A DNA stretch of 64,000 nucleotides, taken from positions 1 to 64,000 of the forward strand of contig JBHGXS010000038.1 of the NCBI GenBank assembly GCA_041920565.1, written 5' to 3'. Shown here piece by piece: positions 51,271-58,117 of the stretch. The notes under the pieces were generated by a model. The model made no database searches, was not told the origin of the DNA, and saw nothing but the letters and a program-made list of their open reading frames with translations. A program made the translations under genes and the position numbers. Source of the stretch: JAGHKQ01 sp041920565. Its GTDB lineage: Bacteria; Bacillota; Bacilli; Bacillales; Bacillaceae_G. Position 1 is the stretch's first letter; each line of letters begins with the position of its first letter.

Positions 51271-51783
51271 TCATTCTTTTGTTTGATATTTATATTGTCC
51301 GACAAGAAGCTTGGCAACATGGGTAAACATTTCTTCACGATTGATATAGCCATTTGTGAAAATGCCTACAGCTCCTTCATTGCTGCGAATGTCGTTCCGT
51401 TTTGTATAGGCGTCCATGACTTCACTAAGCTCCAGTCCTTCTTTTAAAGGTTCCAAAAATTCATCTGGCAGCTTAATTCGCGCTCCGCCTGCGACGACTG
51501 TTAATCCCGAACGAGTGGCGAGCGCTCCCCAATTGCACAAAAACAATCCGTACTCTGTCTCCACTACTCCTCCTTCCAGACCGATTCCGATTTCAGCCTC
51601 TGTCTCTTCCAAAGCCTTTTTGGAACGATTGATGGCTCCTTGCATCGTTTCTTCATCCGAAAAAGGCTGCGCCGACACTCCGGAAGGAACAGATACAGGG
51701 ATGATGGTGACCTTTTCTCCTAAAAAAGCTTGTTTTACTGCTCCTACTTTTGTTTTGTTTAATGATCCGACTGCAATGTTCAT
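51271..51783 (-). CDS. Inosine/xanthosine triphosphatase-like protein (DUF84, YjjX type)
   Basis: Protein of 170 residues of the DUF84 (NTPase PRRC1/YjjX) fold. It has the N-terminal NIAVGSLNKTKVGAVKQAF, SVPSGVSAQPFSDEETMQGA and IGIGLEGGVVE motifs, which bind the nucleotide phosphates and metal. Relatives hydrolyse non-canonical purine triphosphates such as ITP and XTP, cleaning the nucleotide pool. Complete, ATG preceded by GGAGA. It stands between ytpP and ytoP and may be read with the ytp genes. Confidence 0.86.
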   Translation of the reverse strand: MNIAVGSLNKTKVGAVKQAFLGEKVTIIPVSVPSGVSAQPFSDEETMQGAINRSKKALEETEAEIGIGLEGGVVETEYGLFLCNWGALATRSGLTVVAGGARIKLPDEFLEPLKEGLELSEVMDAYTKRNDIRSNEGAVGIFTNGYINREEMFTHVAKLLVGQYKYQTKE

Positions 51784-51789
51784 ATTGAT

Positions 51790-51935
51790 TTCTCCTTACA
51801 TATAGCTGTTTTCGCAATCCCAAAGGAATTAAGCCAATTCTGCAATTCTTTTGGTCAGCCACTCAATTAATTAAGTCAATTCCCTCATCCATCAGTCTAA
51901 CCGCAATAAGTGTGCACAAAATAGCAGCAATACAA
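51790..51935. other. Intergenic stretch with no recognised gene
   Basis: About 150 bases. The minus strand reads LMDEGIDLIN followed by a stop and other fragments, perhaps the tail of a lost gene, but nothing identifiable. Confidence 0.3.
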
Positions 51936-51937
51936 AA

Positions 51938-51968
51938 AGAAAAGACCGCAATCGGCCTTTTCCTTCGC
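51938..51968 (-). terminator. Terminator of ytoP
   Basis: On the minus strand AAAAGGCCGATT, GCGGTCTTTTCTTTTTG: stem GGCCGATTGCGGTC with T residues. Confidence 0.7.
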
Positions 51969-51969
51969 A

Positions 51970-53043
51970 TTATCCGTTATTTTTAATCGTTTCTACCGTT
52001 GTGCGGTCCGTTGCTTTTACAAGTTTGATTAACAGCTCTTTAGCAGCAGCATAATCGTCTACATGCATGATAGATGCATGCGTATGGATATAACGAGAGC
52101 AAATGCCGATAACCGCTGACGGAACGCCGGAATTGCTTGTGTGTACGCGTCCTGCGTCCGTTCCGCCTTGGGATACGAAATATTGATACGGAATGTTGTA
52201 TGTCTCCGCTGTGTCTAATACGAACTCAACCATGCCTTTATGAGTGACCATGGAGCGGTCAAGGATACGCAGCAATGCACCTTTTCCAAGCTGGCCGAAT
52301 TCCGTTTTAGAACCGGAGGCATCGTTTGCCGGACTGGCATCAAGCGCATAGAAAATGTCCGGATTAATCATATTAGCAGCTGTTTGTGCTCCGCGCAGCC
52401 CCACTTCTTCTTGCACTGTAGCACCTGAATATAAGATGTTTGGCAGCTTTTCACCTTTCAGCTCTTTTAACAATTCAACTGCTAAGCCGACGCCGTAACG
52501 GTTATCCCATGCTTTCGCCAAGATTTTCTTTTCATTTGCCATAGGAGTAAACGGACAAATCGGTACAATTTGTTGTCCCGGCTTTACCCCAAGCTCAAGA
52601 GCGTTATCATAATCATCCGCACCGATATCGATTAACATATTTTTAATGTCCATCGGACGAGAACGCATTTCTTCGCTCAATAAATGAGGAGGAATGGACG
52701 CTACGACCCCGATAATCGGCCCTTTTTCTGTAATGATTTGCACGCGTTGCGCCAACAACACTTGGCTCCACCATCCGCCAAGCGGCTGGAAGCGAAGCAT
52801 TCCGTTCTTCGTAATTTGCGTTACCATGAAGCCGACTTCGTCCATATGACCCGCAACCATGACGCGAGGACCATTTTCATCCCCTTTTTTCACACCGAAT
52901 ACGCTCCCTAAACGGTCTTGAATGATTTCGTCTGCATATTTTGCAAGCTCGCCTTTCACAAAACGACGGACCTCATGCTCAAAGCCCGGTGCTCCCGGAA
53001 GCTCCGTCAACGTTCGAAACAGTTCCATTGTCTCTTGGTTCAT
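51970..53043 (-). CDS. ytoP: YtoP, M42-family aminopeptidase
   Basis: Metal-dependent glutamyl/leucyl aminopeptidase-like enzyme of 357 residues. His66 and Asp68 in AGHMDEVG, the general base and metal ligand in QEEVGLRGA, and HTSNSGVPSAVIGI near the end fit the M42 family. The ATG at 53043 has AAAGGAG; the frame extends further up into repeat B3 without a site. The transcript leader would contain B3. Complete and of the usual length. Confidence 0.93.
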   Translation of the reverse strand: MNQETMELFRTLTELPGAPGFEHEVRRFVKGELAKYADEIIQDRLGSVFGVKKGDENGPRVMVAGHMDEVGFMVTQITKNGMLRFQPLGGWWSQVLLAQRVQIITEKGPIIGVVASIPPHLLSEEMRSRPMDIKNMLIDIGADDYDNALELGVKPGQQIVPICPFTPMANEKKILAKAWDNRYGVGLAVELLKELKGEKLPNILYSGATVQEEVGLRGAQTAANMINPDIFYALDASPANDASGSKTEFGQLGKGALLRILDRSMVTHKGMVEFVLDTAETYNIPYQYFVSQGGTDAGRVHTSNSGVPSAVIGICSRYIHTHASIMHVDDYAAAKELLIKLVKATDRTTVETIKNNG

Positions 53044-53061
53044 TATGAACGCTCCTTTGTC

Positions 53062-53180
53062 ATAAAATGAAACTTCCATCAACAGGAGTTTCTTCCCGGT
53101 GATGGTTAGCTGAACAAACCGGTTCTTACTGTCGTCCCTATTTCCAACGGGGTTTACCGACAGTTAGAGCGGGATAAAAC
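53062..53180 (-). repeat. Repeat B, copy 3 (B3), in the ytoP leader
   Basis: On the minus strand CTCTAACTGTCGGTAAACCCC ends its first arm; ACTGTCG pairs with CGACAGT. Then TAAGAACCGGTTTGTTCAGC and a second hairpin from CCATCACC to GTTGATGG, ending GAAGTTTCATTTTAT. A TACAAT box lies upstream at about 53212, so this copy is most likely transcribed as the 5' leader and ends about ten bases before the ytoP ribosome site. Confidence 0.72.
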
Positions 53181-53327
53181 GGAAAATATTTATGTATACT
53201 AGCATTACATTCTATTGTATCGAAATTTTTGAAATCCTTCTAGTTTCTTCTTTTTTTCCAAATGAGATTAGCAACTTTTTCGTAATTCGATTATACTTGT
53301 CTTAGATTCAATTACTAATGAGGTGAA

Positions 53328-53639
53328 ATGATGAATTGGAAAAGCTTATTTGCAGGTTTAGGCTTAGGCTTAGCTGTTGGATACATAATTGGAAACAAAC
53401 TGCAAGGACAACATATATCAGCTGAAAGAGCATTAAGTATTGCCAAAAAGACGTTTTCGAAAAAAGGGGAAATTACAGGATCTTGGATTCATATGGTGCC
53501 GGAAGCGTTTGAACGATATGATTTGACATATGATGTATATCGCGGCGGCATTACAGCAATTGTTGAAGGAGTACAACGCCGATTTGAGTTTTTAGTGGAT
53601 TCGAGCACAGGAGCCATTCTAGAAGTGAAGAATGCATAA
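53328..53639 (+). CDS. ytzB: YtzB, PepSY-domain protein
   Basis: Small membrane-anchored protein of 103 residues. An N-terminal hydrophobic segment (SLFAGLGLGLAVGYIIGNKL, about 5-24) is followed by one PepSY domain with ISAERALSIAKKTFSKKG and FEFLVDSSTGAILEVK. PepSY domains are thought to inhibit or modulate proteases. AGGTGA precedes the ATG. It stands divergent from ytoP and ends against ytnP. Confidence 0.9.
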   Translation: MMNWKSLFAGLGLGLAVGYIIGNKLQGQHISAERALSIAKKTFSKKGEITGSWIHMVPEAFERYDLTYDVYRGGITAIVEGVQRRFEFLVDSSTGAILEVKNA

Positions 53640-53668
53640 AAACCCCTGAAAAAGGGGTTTTTATTTTC
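53640..53668. terminator. Bidirectional terminator between ytzB and ytnP
   Basis: AAAAACCCCTGAAAAAGGGGTTTTTATTTT. Confidence 0.85.
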
Positions 53669-54500
53669 GCTCCAGCTTTTCCGTCATCTTACCTTCTTTA
53701 TCCCATTTTACAGCGCGATAATAAGCATCATGATAGAAAGTGAACCATGCATTGTTCTCGACACCATAGGCGATCCATTCTTGCTTTTGTTTGATGGATG
53801 TCATTGGATAATCATCATATGCCATAACCCAAAGCACGTTTTGATGAGCATGGGTCGGCAGCAAATCTGCTAAATGAATCATTGTATCTTGTCCGTCTTT
53901 TACAAGGATGATGGCATGTCCGTCACTGTGTCCTCCTGTATGCACCATCTTTACTTGCTCGGATATCTCGACTTGCTCTTTGAACGGCTTTACTTGGTAA
54001 GCAATCGGCTCCCAGTTTTCCTTCCAATACGTATTGCGGGAGCGGATATTCGGATTTTTCATTTCTTCCCATTCCACTTCTGAAGTATAAATCACCGCAT
54101 TTTTAAATGTCGGAACCAACTTGTCACCTCCCCATTTCGTCAGTCCAGAGGCGTGATCGAAATGCATGTGGCTCATTAATATGTAATCAATATCGTCAGT
54201 TGTTAATCCTAGCTGAGAGAGCGATTGCTCAATTGAAGATTCTTCCGTTACGCCTTGATTGCGTTTCATTTTTTCGTTCATCTTATTATTGCCGATTCCG
54301 GAATCAATTAACATGTTGCCGGCTTTTGTTTGCAATAAAATCGGGTCGGTTCGTAAATGGATTTGATTCGTTTCGTTATGCTCATACTTTCGTGACCACA
54401 ATGCTTTTGGCACAACTCCAAACATGGCTCCCCCGTCCAAATGCGTATTTCCGCCGCGAAGCCACGTTACTTTTATATCCCCTATATGCAGCGTTTCCAT
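53661..54500 (-). CDS. ytnP: YtnP, metallo-beta-lactamase-fold lactonase
   Basis: Hydrolase of 279 residues with the zinc motif HMHFDH at 111-116 and further ligands in HTGGHSDGHA and LADLLPTHAH. In B. subtilis YtnP is reported as a quorum-quenching lactonase acting on N-acyl homoserine lactones and Streptomyces signals. No signal peptide; cytosolic. ATG at 54500 behind GGGAGTGAG. It lies alone next to ytzB as in B. subtilis. Confidence 0.92.
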   Translation of the reverse strand: METLHIGDIKVTWLRGGNTHLDGGAMFGVVPKALWSRKYEHNETNQIHLRTDPILLQTKAGNMLIDSGIGNNKMNEKMKRNQGVTEESSIEQSLSQLGLTTDDIDYILMSHMHFDHASGLTKWGGDKLVPTFKNAVIYTSEVEWEEMKNPNIRSRNTYWKENWEPIAYQVKPFKEQVEISEQVKMVHTGGHSDGHAIILVKDGQDTMIHLADLLPTHAHQNVLWVMAYDDYPMTSIKQKQEWIAYGVENNAWFTFYHDAYYRAVKWDKEGKMTEKLERK

Positions 54501-54649
54501 CAGTTTCTCACTCCCTTGTTGATTTTTACTTTTTTATTGTAACATATGGGAGTTTTTTATTTTCGCAATAATGAAAATTGATTGTAAATTCTTAAATCAT
54601 TATTGAATAACTGATATAGTGAATCTATAAAAGGAGAGGAGAGATTCCA

Positions 54650-55249
54650 TTGCTGTTCCATTATCATTTTTGGACTCCGTATGTAGAAGAAACAGAAGAC
54701 TTTTATAGAAAGCGTGGTTTTCGGATTTCACAACGGATCGGCAAATATAAAGGCGAATTCCAAACTTTTAATCCTCCATTAACTTGGGATGATTTTCGCG
54801 ATAAAAATGTGTTGTTTCGTATTATTGAGGCGCGAAAAGGAAACATCAACATCACGTTCGGCTATGGAAAACGCGTCAGGTTTGATCATATAGGTTTTTT
54901 AGTCTCTCAAGAAGAGCATGACCAGGCATGCAAAAATGCCTATGCACTGCAATGGAACGTAGAGATTGGAGAAAGGAGAACCTTTATTGCCGCTCCTTTT
55001 GGTTTTGACATCGAACTCCAAACCCATGCTGACGCAGTAGACAACAAGGATCCAGGAGAATTGCAAAAATTGGTCATCGTGACGAAAACAGAAGGCCTTG
55101 AGAAAAATCTTTCTCTTTTATTTGAACGAGAATTAGAAACCATTGAATCAGTAGCAGGAGATGTTGTAACCATTAAACAAGCCTTTATGAAAGGGATGAC
55201 AACCGGTATCTCTCAAGATCCTAACGGTGTAGAAATTCATGCAATATAA
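54650..55249 (+). CDS. VOC/glyoxalase-superfamily-like protein
   Basis: Protein of 199 residues. It opens LLFHYHFWTPYVEETEDFYRKRGF, like the first strand of vicinal-oxygen-chelate domains, with FDHIGFLVSQEEHDQA and IAAPFGFDIELQTHA later on. A second, more degenerate half follows (LVIVTKTEGLEKNLSLLFE, ISQDPNGVEIHAI). The start is a TTG at 54650 after GGAGAGGAGAG. The substrate is not known; metal ligands cannot be assigned with certainty. It ends just before array C4. Confidence 0.75.
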   Translation: MLFHYHFWTPYVEETEDFYRKRGFRISQRIGKYKGEFQTFNPPLTWDDFRDKNVLFRIIEARKGNINITFGYGKRVRFDHIGFLVSQEEHDQACKNAYALQWNVEIGERRTFIAAPFGFDIELQTHADAVDNKDPGELQKLVIVTKTEGLEKNLSLLFERELETIESVAGDVVTIKQAFMKGMTTGISQDPNGVEIHAI

Positions 55250-55257
55250 GAAAACTG

Positions 55258-55312
55258 AGCACGGATACCCTTCTTTTTCAGTTCCAGCACATAAAAAATT
55301 CGGATGAATTGC
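55258..55312 (+). repeat. Leader-like sequence before array C4
   Basis: CTGAGCACGGATACCC, TTCTTTTTCAG, CCAGCACAT and GGATGAATTGC. Compare CTAGCACATCC before C3. It runs into ACGAAAATGATAATAATTGCAC, identical to C2. Confidence 0.5.
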
Positions 55313-55795
55313 ACGAAAATGATAATAATTGCACTAAAACAGGAATCAATTACACCAAACTCTCAATAATTGCACCAAACTCTCAATAATTGCACCAAAA
55401 TAGCGGCGGATTGCACCATATTCACGATAATTGCACCAAAACAGCATTCAATTGCACCATATTCACGATAATTGCGCCAAAACAGCATCCAATTGCACCG
55501 TATTCACGATAATTGCACCAAAACAGCATTCAATTGCACCATATTCACGATAATTGCACCAAAACAGCATTCAATTGCGCCATATTCACGATAATTGCAC
55601 CAAAACAGCATTCAATTGCATCATATTCACGATAATTGCACCAAAACAGCATTCAATTGCACCATATTCACGATAATTACGCCAAAACAGCATTTAATTG
55701 CACCATATTCACGATAATTGCGCCAAAACAGCATTCAATTGCGCCTAATTAACATAAAACTACACTAATCTCGCAATAATTGTACCAGACACAAG
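55313..55795 (+). repeat. Array C4: about eleven 41-bp repeat units
   Basis: The regular part has steps of exactly 41 bases at about 55426, 55467, 55508, 55549, 55590, 55631, 55672 and 55713. Unit: CGATAATTGCACCAAAACAG plus CATTCAATTGCACCATATTCA. Before it are three variant units, including one 20-base half-unit deletion (CTCTCAATAATTGCACCAAA repeated). It lies beyond the 3' end of trmB. No usable gene overlaps it. Confidence 0.92.
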
Positions 55796-55821
55796 GTTTG
55801 CAACAAAATTTGCATATCTAT

Positions 55822-55853
55822 AAAAAAAGACTGTGCCATCACACAGTCTCTTC
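55822..55853 (-). terminator. Terminator of trmB
   Basis: On the minus strand AGAGACTGTGTG, ATGG, CACAGTCTTTTTTTAT. Confidence 0.85.
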
Positions 55854-56492
55854 ATTTTGAAATTTAGCTTCCACCCGGTAAATGCAGTTCCCTTTGGAAG
55901 AAAACTTCTCTTCATATTCCGTCATGATATTGCCTTCAAAATCGCTGTTGTGAAGGTCTAAGCTGATATACTTCAAGAGCATGCCGTAAGCTGACATGCT
56001 TAACAAAGAATACTCAAACAATCCTTGATTATCTGTCTTGAAGTGCACTTCTCCGCCTTTTTTCAGCACTTGCTCGTAATTTTGCAAAAAGCTTTTGTAC
56101 GTTAAACGGCGTTTTTCATGCTTGTTCTTTGGCCATGGATCAGAGAAATTTAAATACACGCGGTCAATTTCTCCATCTGCAAAAAAGACGGTCAGATCTT
56201 TCGCATCTTTATTGATGAGCTTTAAGTTTGGCACTTCTTCCGCAATCAATTTAGCCAATGCATCGACGATAACGCTTGAATATTTTTCAATGCCGATATA
56301 ATTGACATTCGGATTCGCTTTTGCCATTTCATAGATGAAGCGTCCTCTTCCCGTTCCGACTTCAATGTGAATCGGATTGCCGTTTCCAAATACTCTTTTC
56401 CAATTCCCTTTATGCTCTTCGGGAGCAGGGATGACAAACTGAGGATGGTTTTGAATCATTTCCATAGCATACGGTTTATGTCTAAGTCGCAT
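55839..56492 (-). CDS. trmB: tRNA (guanine-N7-)-methyltransferase
   Basis: Makes m7G46 in tRNA. The 217 residues carry the SAM loop EVGTGRGRFIYEMA, GIEKYSSVIVDA and the catalytic/tRNA-binding segment LNFSDPWPKNKHEKRRL, then FKTDNQGLFEYS. The ATG at 56492 was chosen over the one at 56510 because GGAAG lies before it. Usual length. It stands opposite ytzH. Confidence 0.95.
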   Translation of the reverse strand: MRLRHKPYAMEMIQNHPQFVIPAPEEHKGNWKRVFGNGNPIHIEVGTGRGRFIYEMAKANPNVNYIGIEKYSSVIVDALAKLIAEEVPNLKLINKDAKDLTVFFADGEIDRVYLNFSDPWPKNKHEKRRLTYKSFLQNYEQVLKKGGEVHFKTDNQGLFEYSLLSMSAYGMLLKYISLDLHNSDFEGNIMTEYEEKFSSKGNCIYRVEAKFQNEETV

Positions 56493-56645
56493 GGCTGCAC
56501 TTCCTTTCAAGCTTAGTATTCAAAGAAAAAACCAAGTACATACAGCACTCGGTTCGGTCTGTCTCGTTTCCATATAAGTATAAAATGGACGGGTTTTTCA
56601 AAAACTGAAAGTGAATGTAACAAAAGAAAAAGGATGTGTGAACGA

Positions 56646-56924
56646 ATGCCGCTGAATCATGAGCATCAAATGACCATTTTAAAAGATATTTTAACCAATC
56701 ATCAATCTGACTGCTGCGGAACAGTATCCGAATGCGAGCAGCTTGAGCGCCTTATAAAATCCTTGATGGCAAATGACAATGTGACCAGTGAAATGAAAAG
56801 CATGTTAAACGATGTATATTCCTACAGCCAAGCCGGTAAATACTCTTCCGATCTGGATCAGCACATCAGCGATCACCAAGAGCAAATTTCACAGTGGATC
56901 GGCGGAATGGACAGCTTTTCGTAA
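56646..56924 (+). CDS. ytzH: YtzH-like protein
   Basis: Protein of 92 residues, opening MPLNHEHQMTILKDILTNHQSDCCGTVSECEQLERL, acidic and predicted all helical. It has a CC pair and another Cys at about residues 24-31 but no known metal motif. The ATG at 56646 was chosen for AAAGGATG; a first ATG at 56634 overlaps it. In B. subtilis ytzH lies between ytmP and trmB, exactly as here. Its function is unknown. Confidence 0.85.
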   Translation: MPLNHEHQMTILKDILTNHQSDCCGTVSECEQLERLIKSLMANDNVTSEMKSMLNDVYSYSQAGKYSSDLDQHISDHQEQISQWIGGMDSFS

Positions 56925-57716
56925 TTATTGGAGCAGCATTTCCAAATAGCGCTCCCAATACTCCGTTTCAACCGGTTTTTGTTTATCCTTATACCATTGC
57001 ATGGAAATGATGGACTGGGCCACCACATACCATTTCATGCGATTGAGTAAATTTTCGTTCGCTTCAAGACCATACTGACGCAGCCATTGTTCCCACTCTT
57101 GCTTCGGAACGTACCAATATAGCAGCATGCCGATATCCAGTGCCGGATCAGCTATTACAGCACCGTCCCAGTCGATTAAATACAATTGGTTTTCTTGTGA
57201 TTCAAGCCAATTGTTATGATTGACATCGCAATGACAAACAGCCAATTCTGTCGGCTCAACGTCAGCAAGCGATTGTTTTAAATAATGCAGCCCTTTTTGT
57301 ACGGCAGGGCTGTTTTTTACGTCGTCATCCGTCATCATTTCAATTTGCTTCAAGATTTCCTGCGGGAGCAGCGGCTCTTTTCCTAAGCGTTTAATCATTT
57401 CAACCAAAGCCTGGGAAGAATGAATTTTTTTCAAAAGCGCGGCTACATGTTCCTTCTTCATTTCTTCCGGTTCAAGCTTTCGGCTGCTTAGCCATTGCTG
57501 GGCTGAAATCACGTCTCCGTTTGTAATCCGCTTCGTCCACAACAGCTTCGGCACAATTCCTTCAGCGGACAAAACAGCCAAAAAAGGAGAGGAGTTCCGC
57601 TTGAGAAACAGCTTTCGTTCTCCATGCTCTGCAATATAAGCATCTCCTGTTGCACCGCCTGCAGGAGTGACCTTCCATTCTTCTCCTAGTAGATGTTCCA
57701 ACCATTCCATTTTCAT
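56925..57716 (-). CDS. ytmP: YtmP, aminoglycoside-phosphotransferase-fold kinase
   Basis: Protein-kinase-like fold of 263 residues. The catalytic loop is VCHCDVNHNNWLES (Asp and Asn), and the metal-binding YLIDWDGAVIADPALD follows, as in choline kinase and aminoglycoside phosphotransferases. Substrate not known; resistance is unlikely, as this is a core gene of the block. Its stop codon directly abuts that of ytzH. ATG at 57716. Upstream lies repeat B2. Confidence 0.9.
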   Translation of the reverse strand: MKMEWLEHLLGEEWKVTPAGGATGDAYIAEHGERKLFLKRNSSPFLAVLSAEGIVPKLLWTKRITNGDVISAQQWLSSRKLEPEEMKKEHVAALLKKIHSSQALVEMIKRLGKEPLLPQEILKQIEMMTDDDVKNSPAVQKGLHYLKQSLADVEPTELAVCHCDVNHNNWLESQENQLYLIDWDGAVIADPALDIGMLLYWYVPKQEWEQWLRQYGLEANENLLNRMKWYVVAQSIISMQWYKDKQKPVETEYWERYLEMLLQ

Positions 57717-57739
57717 TACCCGTTAACATATCCTTGTTA

Positions 57740-57870
57740 TTTTATAGTGTACCCCTCTCTAGCCGCCGGTGACTCCCGTAAGCGCCTCGGGACCAACCGA
57801 CACACCAAGGGCCCGATTGGTTTGACAAGCCATCAGCATTATCGTCTGCTGATGAAGATATACAAACAGT
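57740..57870 (+). repeat. Repeat B, copy 2 (B2)
   Basis: Starts near TTTTATAGTGTACCCCTCTC. First hairpin TCCCG/CGGGA within GCCGGT and ACCGAC arms, then CACCAAGGGCCCGATTGGTT (shared ATTGGTT core with B1), second hairpin CATCAGC/GCTGATG. Located between the starts of ytmP and the end of pulA. Confidence 0.7.
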
Positions 57871-58023
57871 ACTTTTTTATTGTATACAGAAAAGCTAAAA
57901 AGCACCATGATCTTTTATTGCACCAAAACAACATTTGCAGGTGTATCACAGCACGTGCAGACTGATTCTTTCTTTGCTGAATAGGGTGCTTTAACGAAGA
58001 AAACTTGGCGGGTGCCAAGCTCG
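57871..58023. other. Intergenic stretch with one isolated C half-unit
   Basis: ATTGCACCAAAACAACATTTGC at about 57918-57939 matches the C4 half-unit in most bases but stands alone. A hairpin ACTTGGCGGGTGCCAAGC lies at about 58000-58018. No gene was recognised. Confidence 0.4.
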
Positions 58024-58025
58024 TC

Positions 58026-58080
58026 ACAAAAAAGACAGCTACTATGGCACTTTACCCCAAATAGCTATCTCTGTCAATTC
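58026..58080 (-). terminator. Terminator of pulA
   Basis: On the minus strand GACAGAGATAGCTA, 25-base loop, GTAGCTGTCTTTTTTGTG. Confidence 0.65.
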
Positions 58081-58117
58081 TACCGTTATTCGCTTGGCAC
58101 AGTCAAGTAGGCAATAT

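Noticed and set aside
51653..51862. Small minus-strand frame after the DUF84 gene start
   Set aside because: It overlaps the DUF84 gene in another frame and has no ribosome site.
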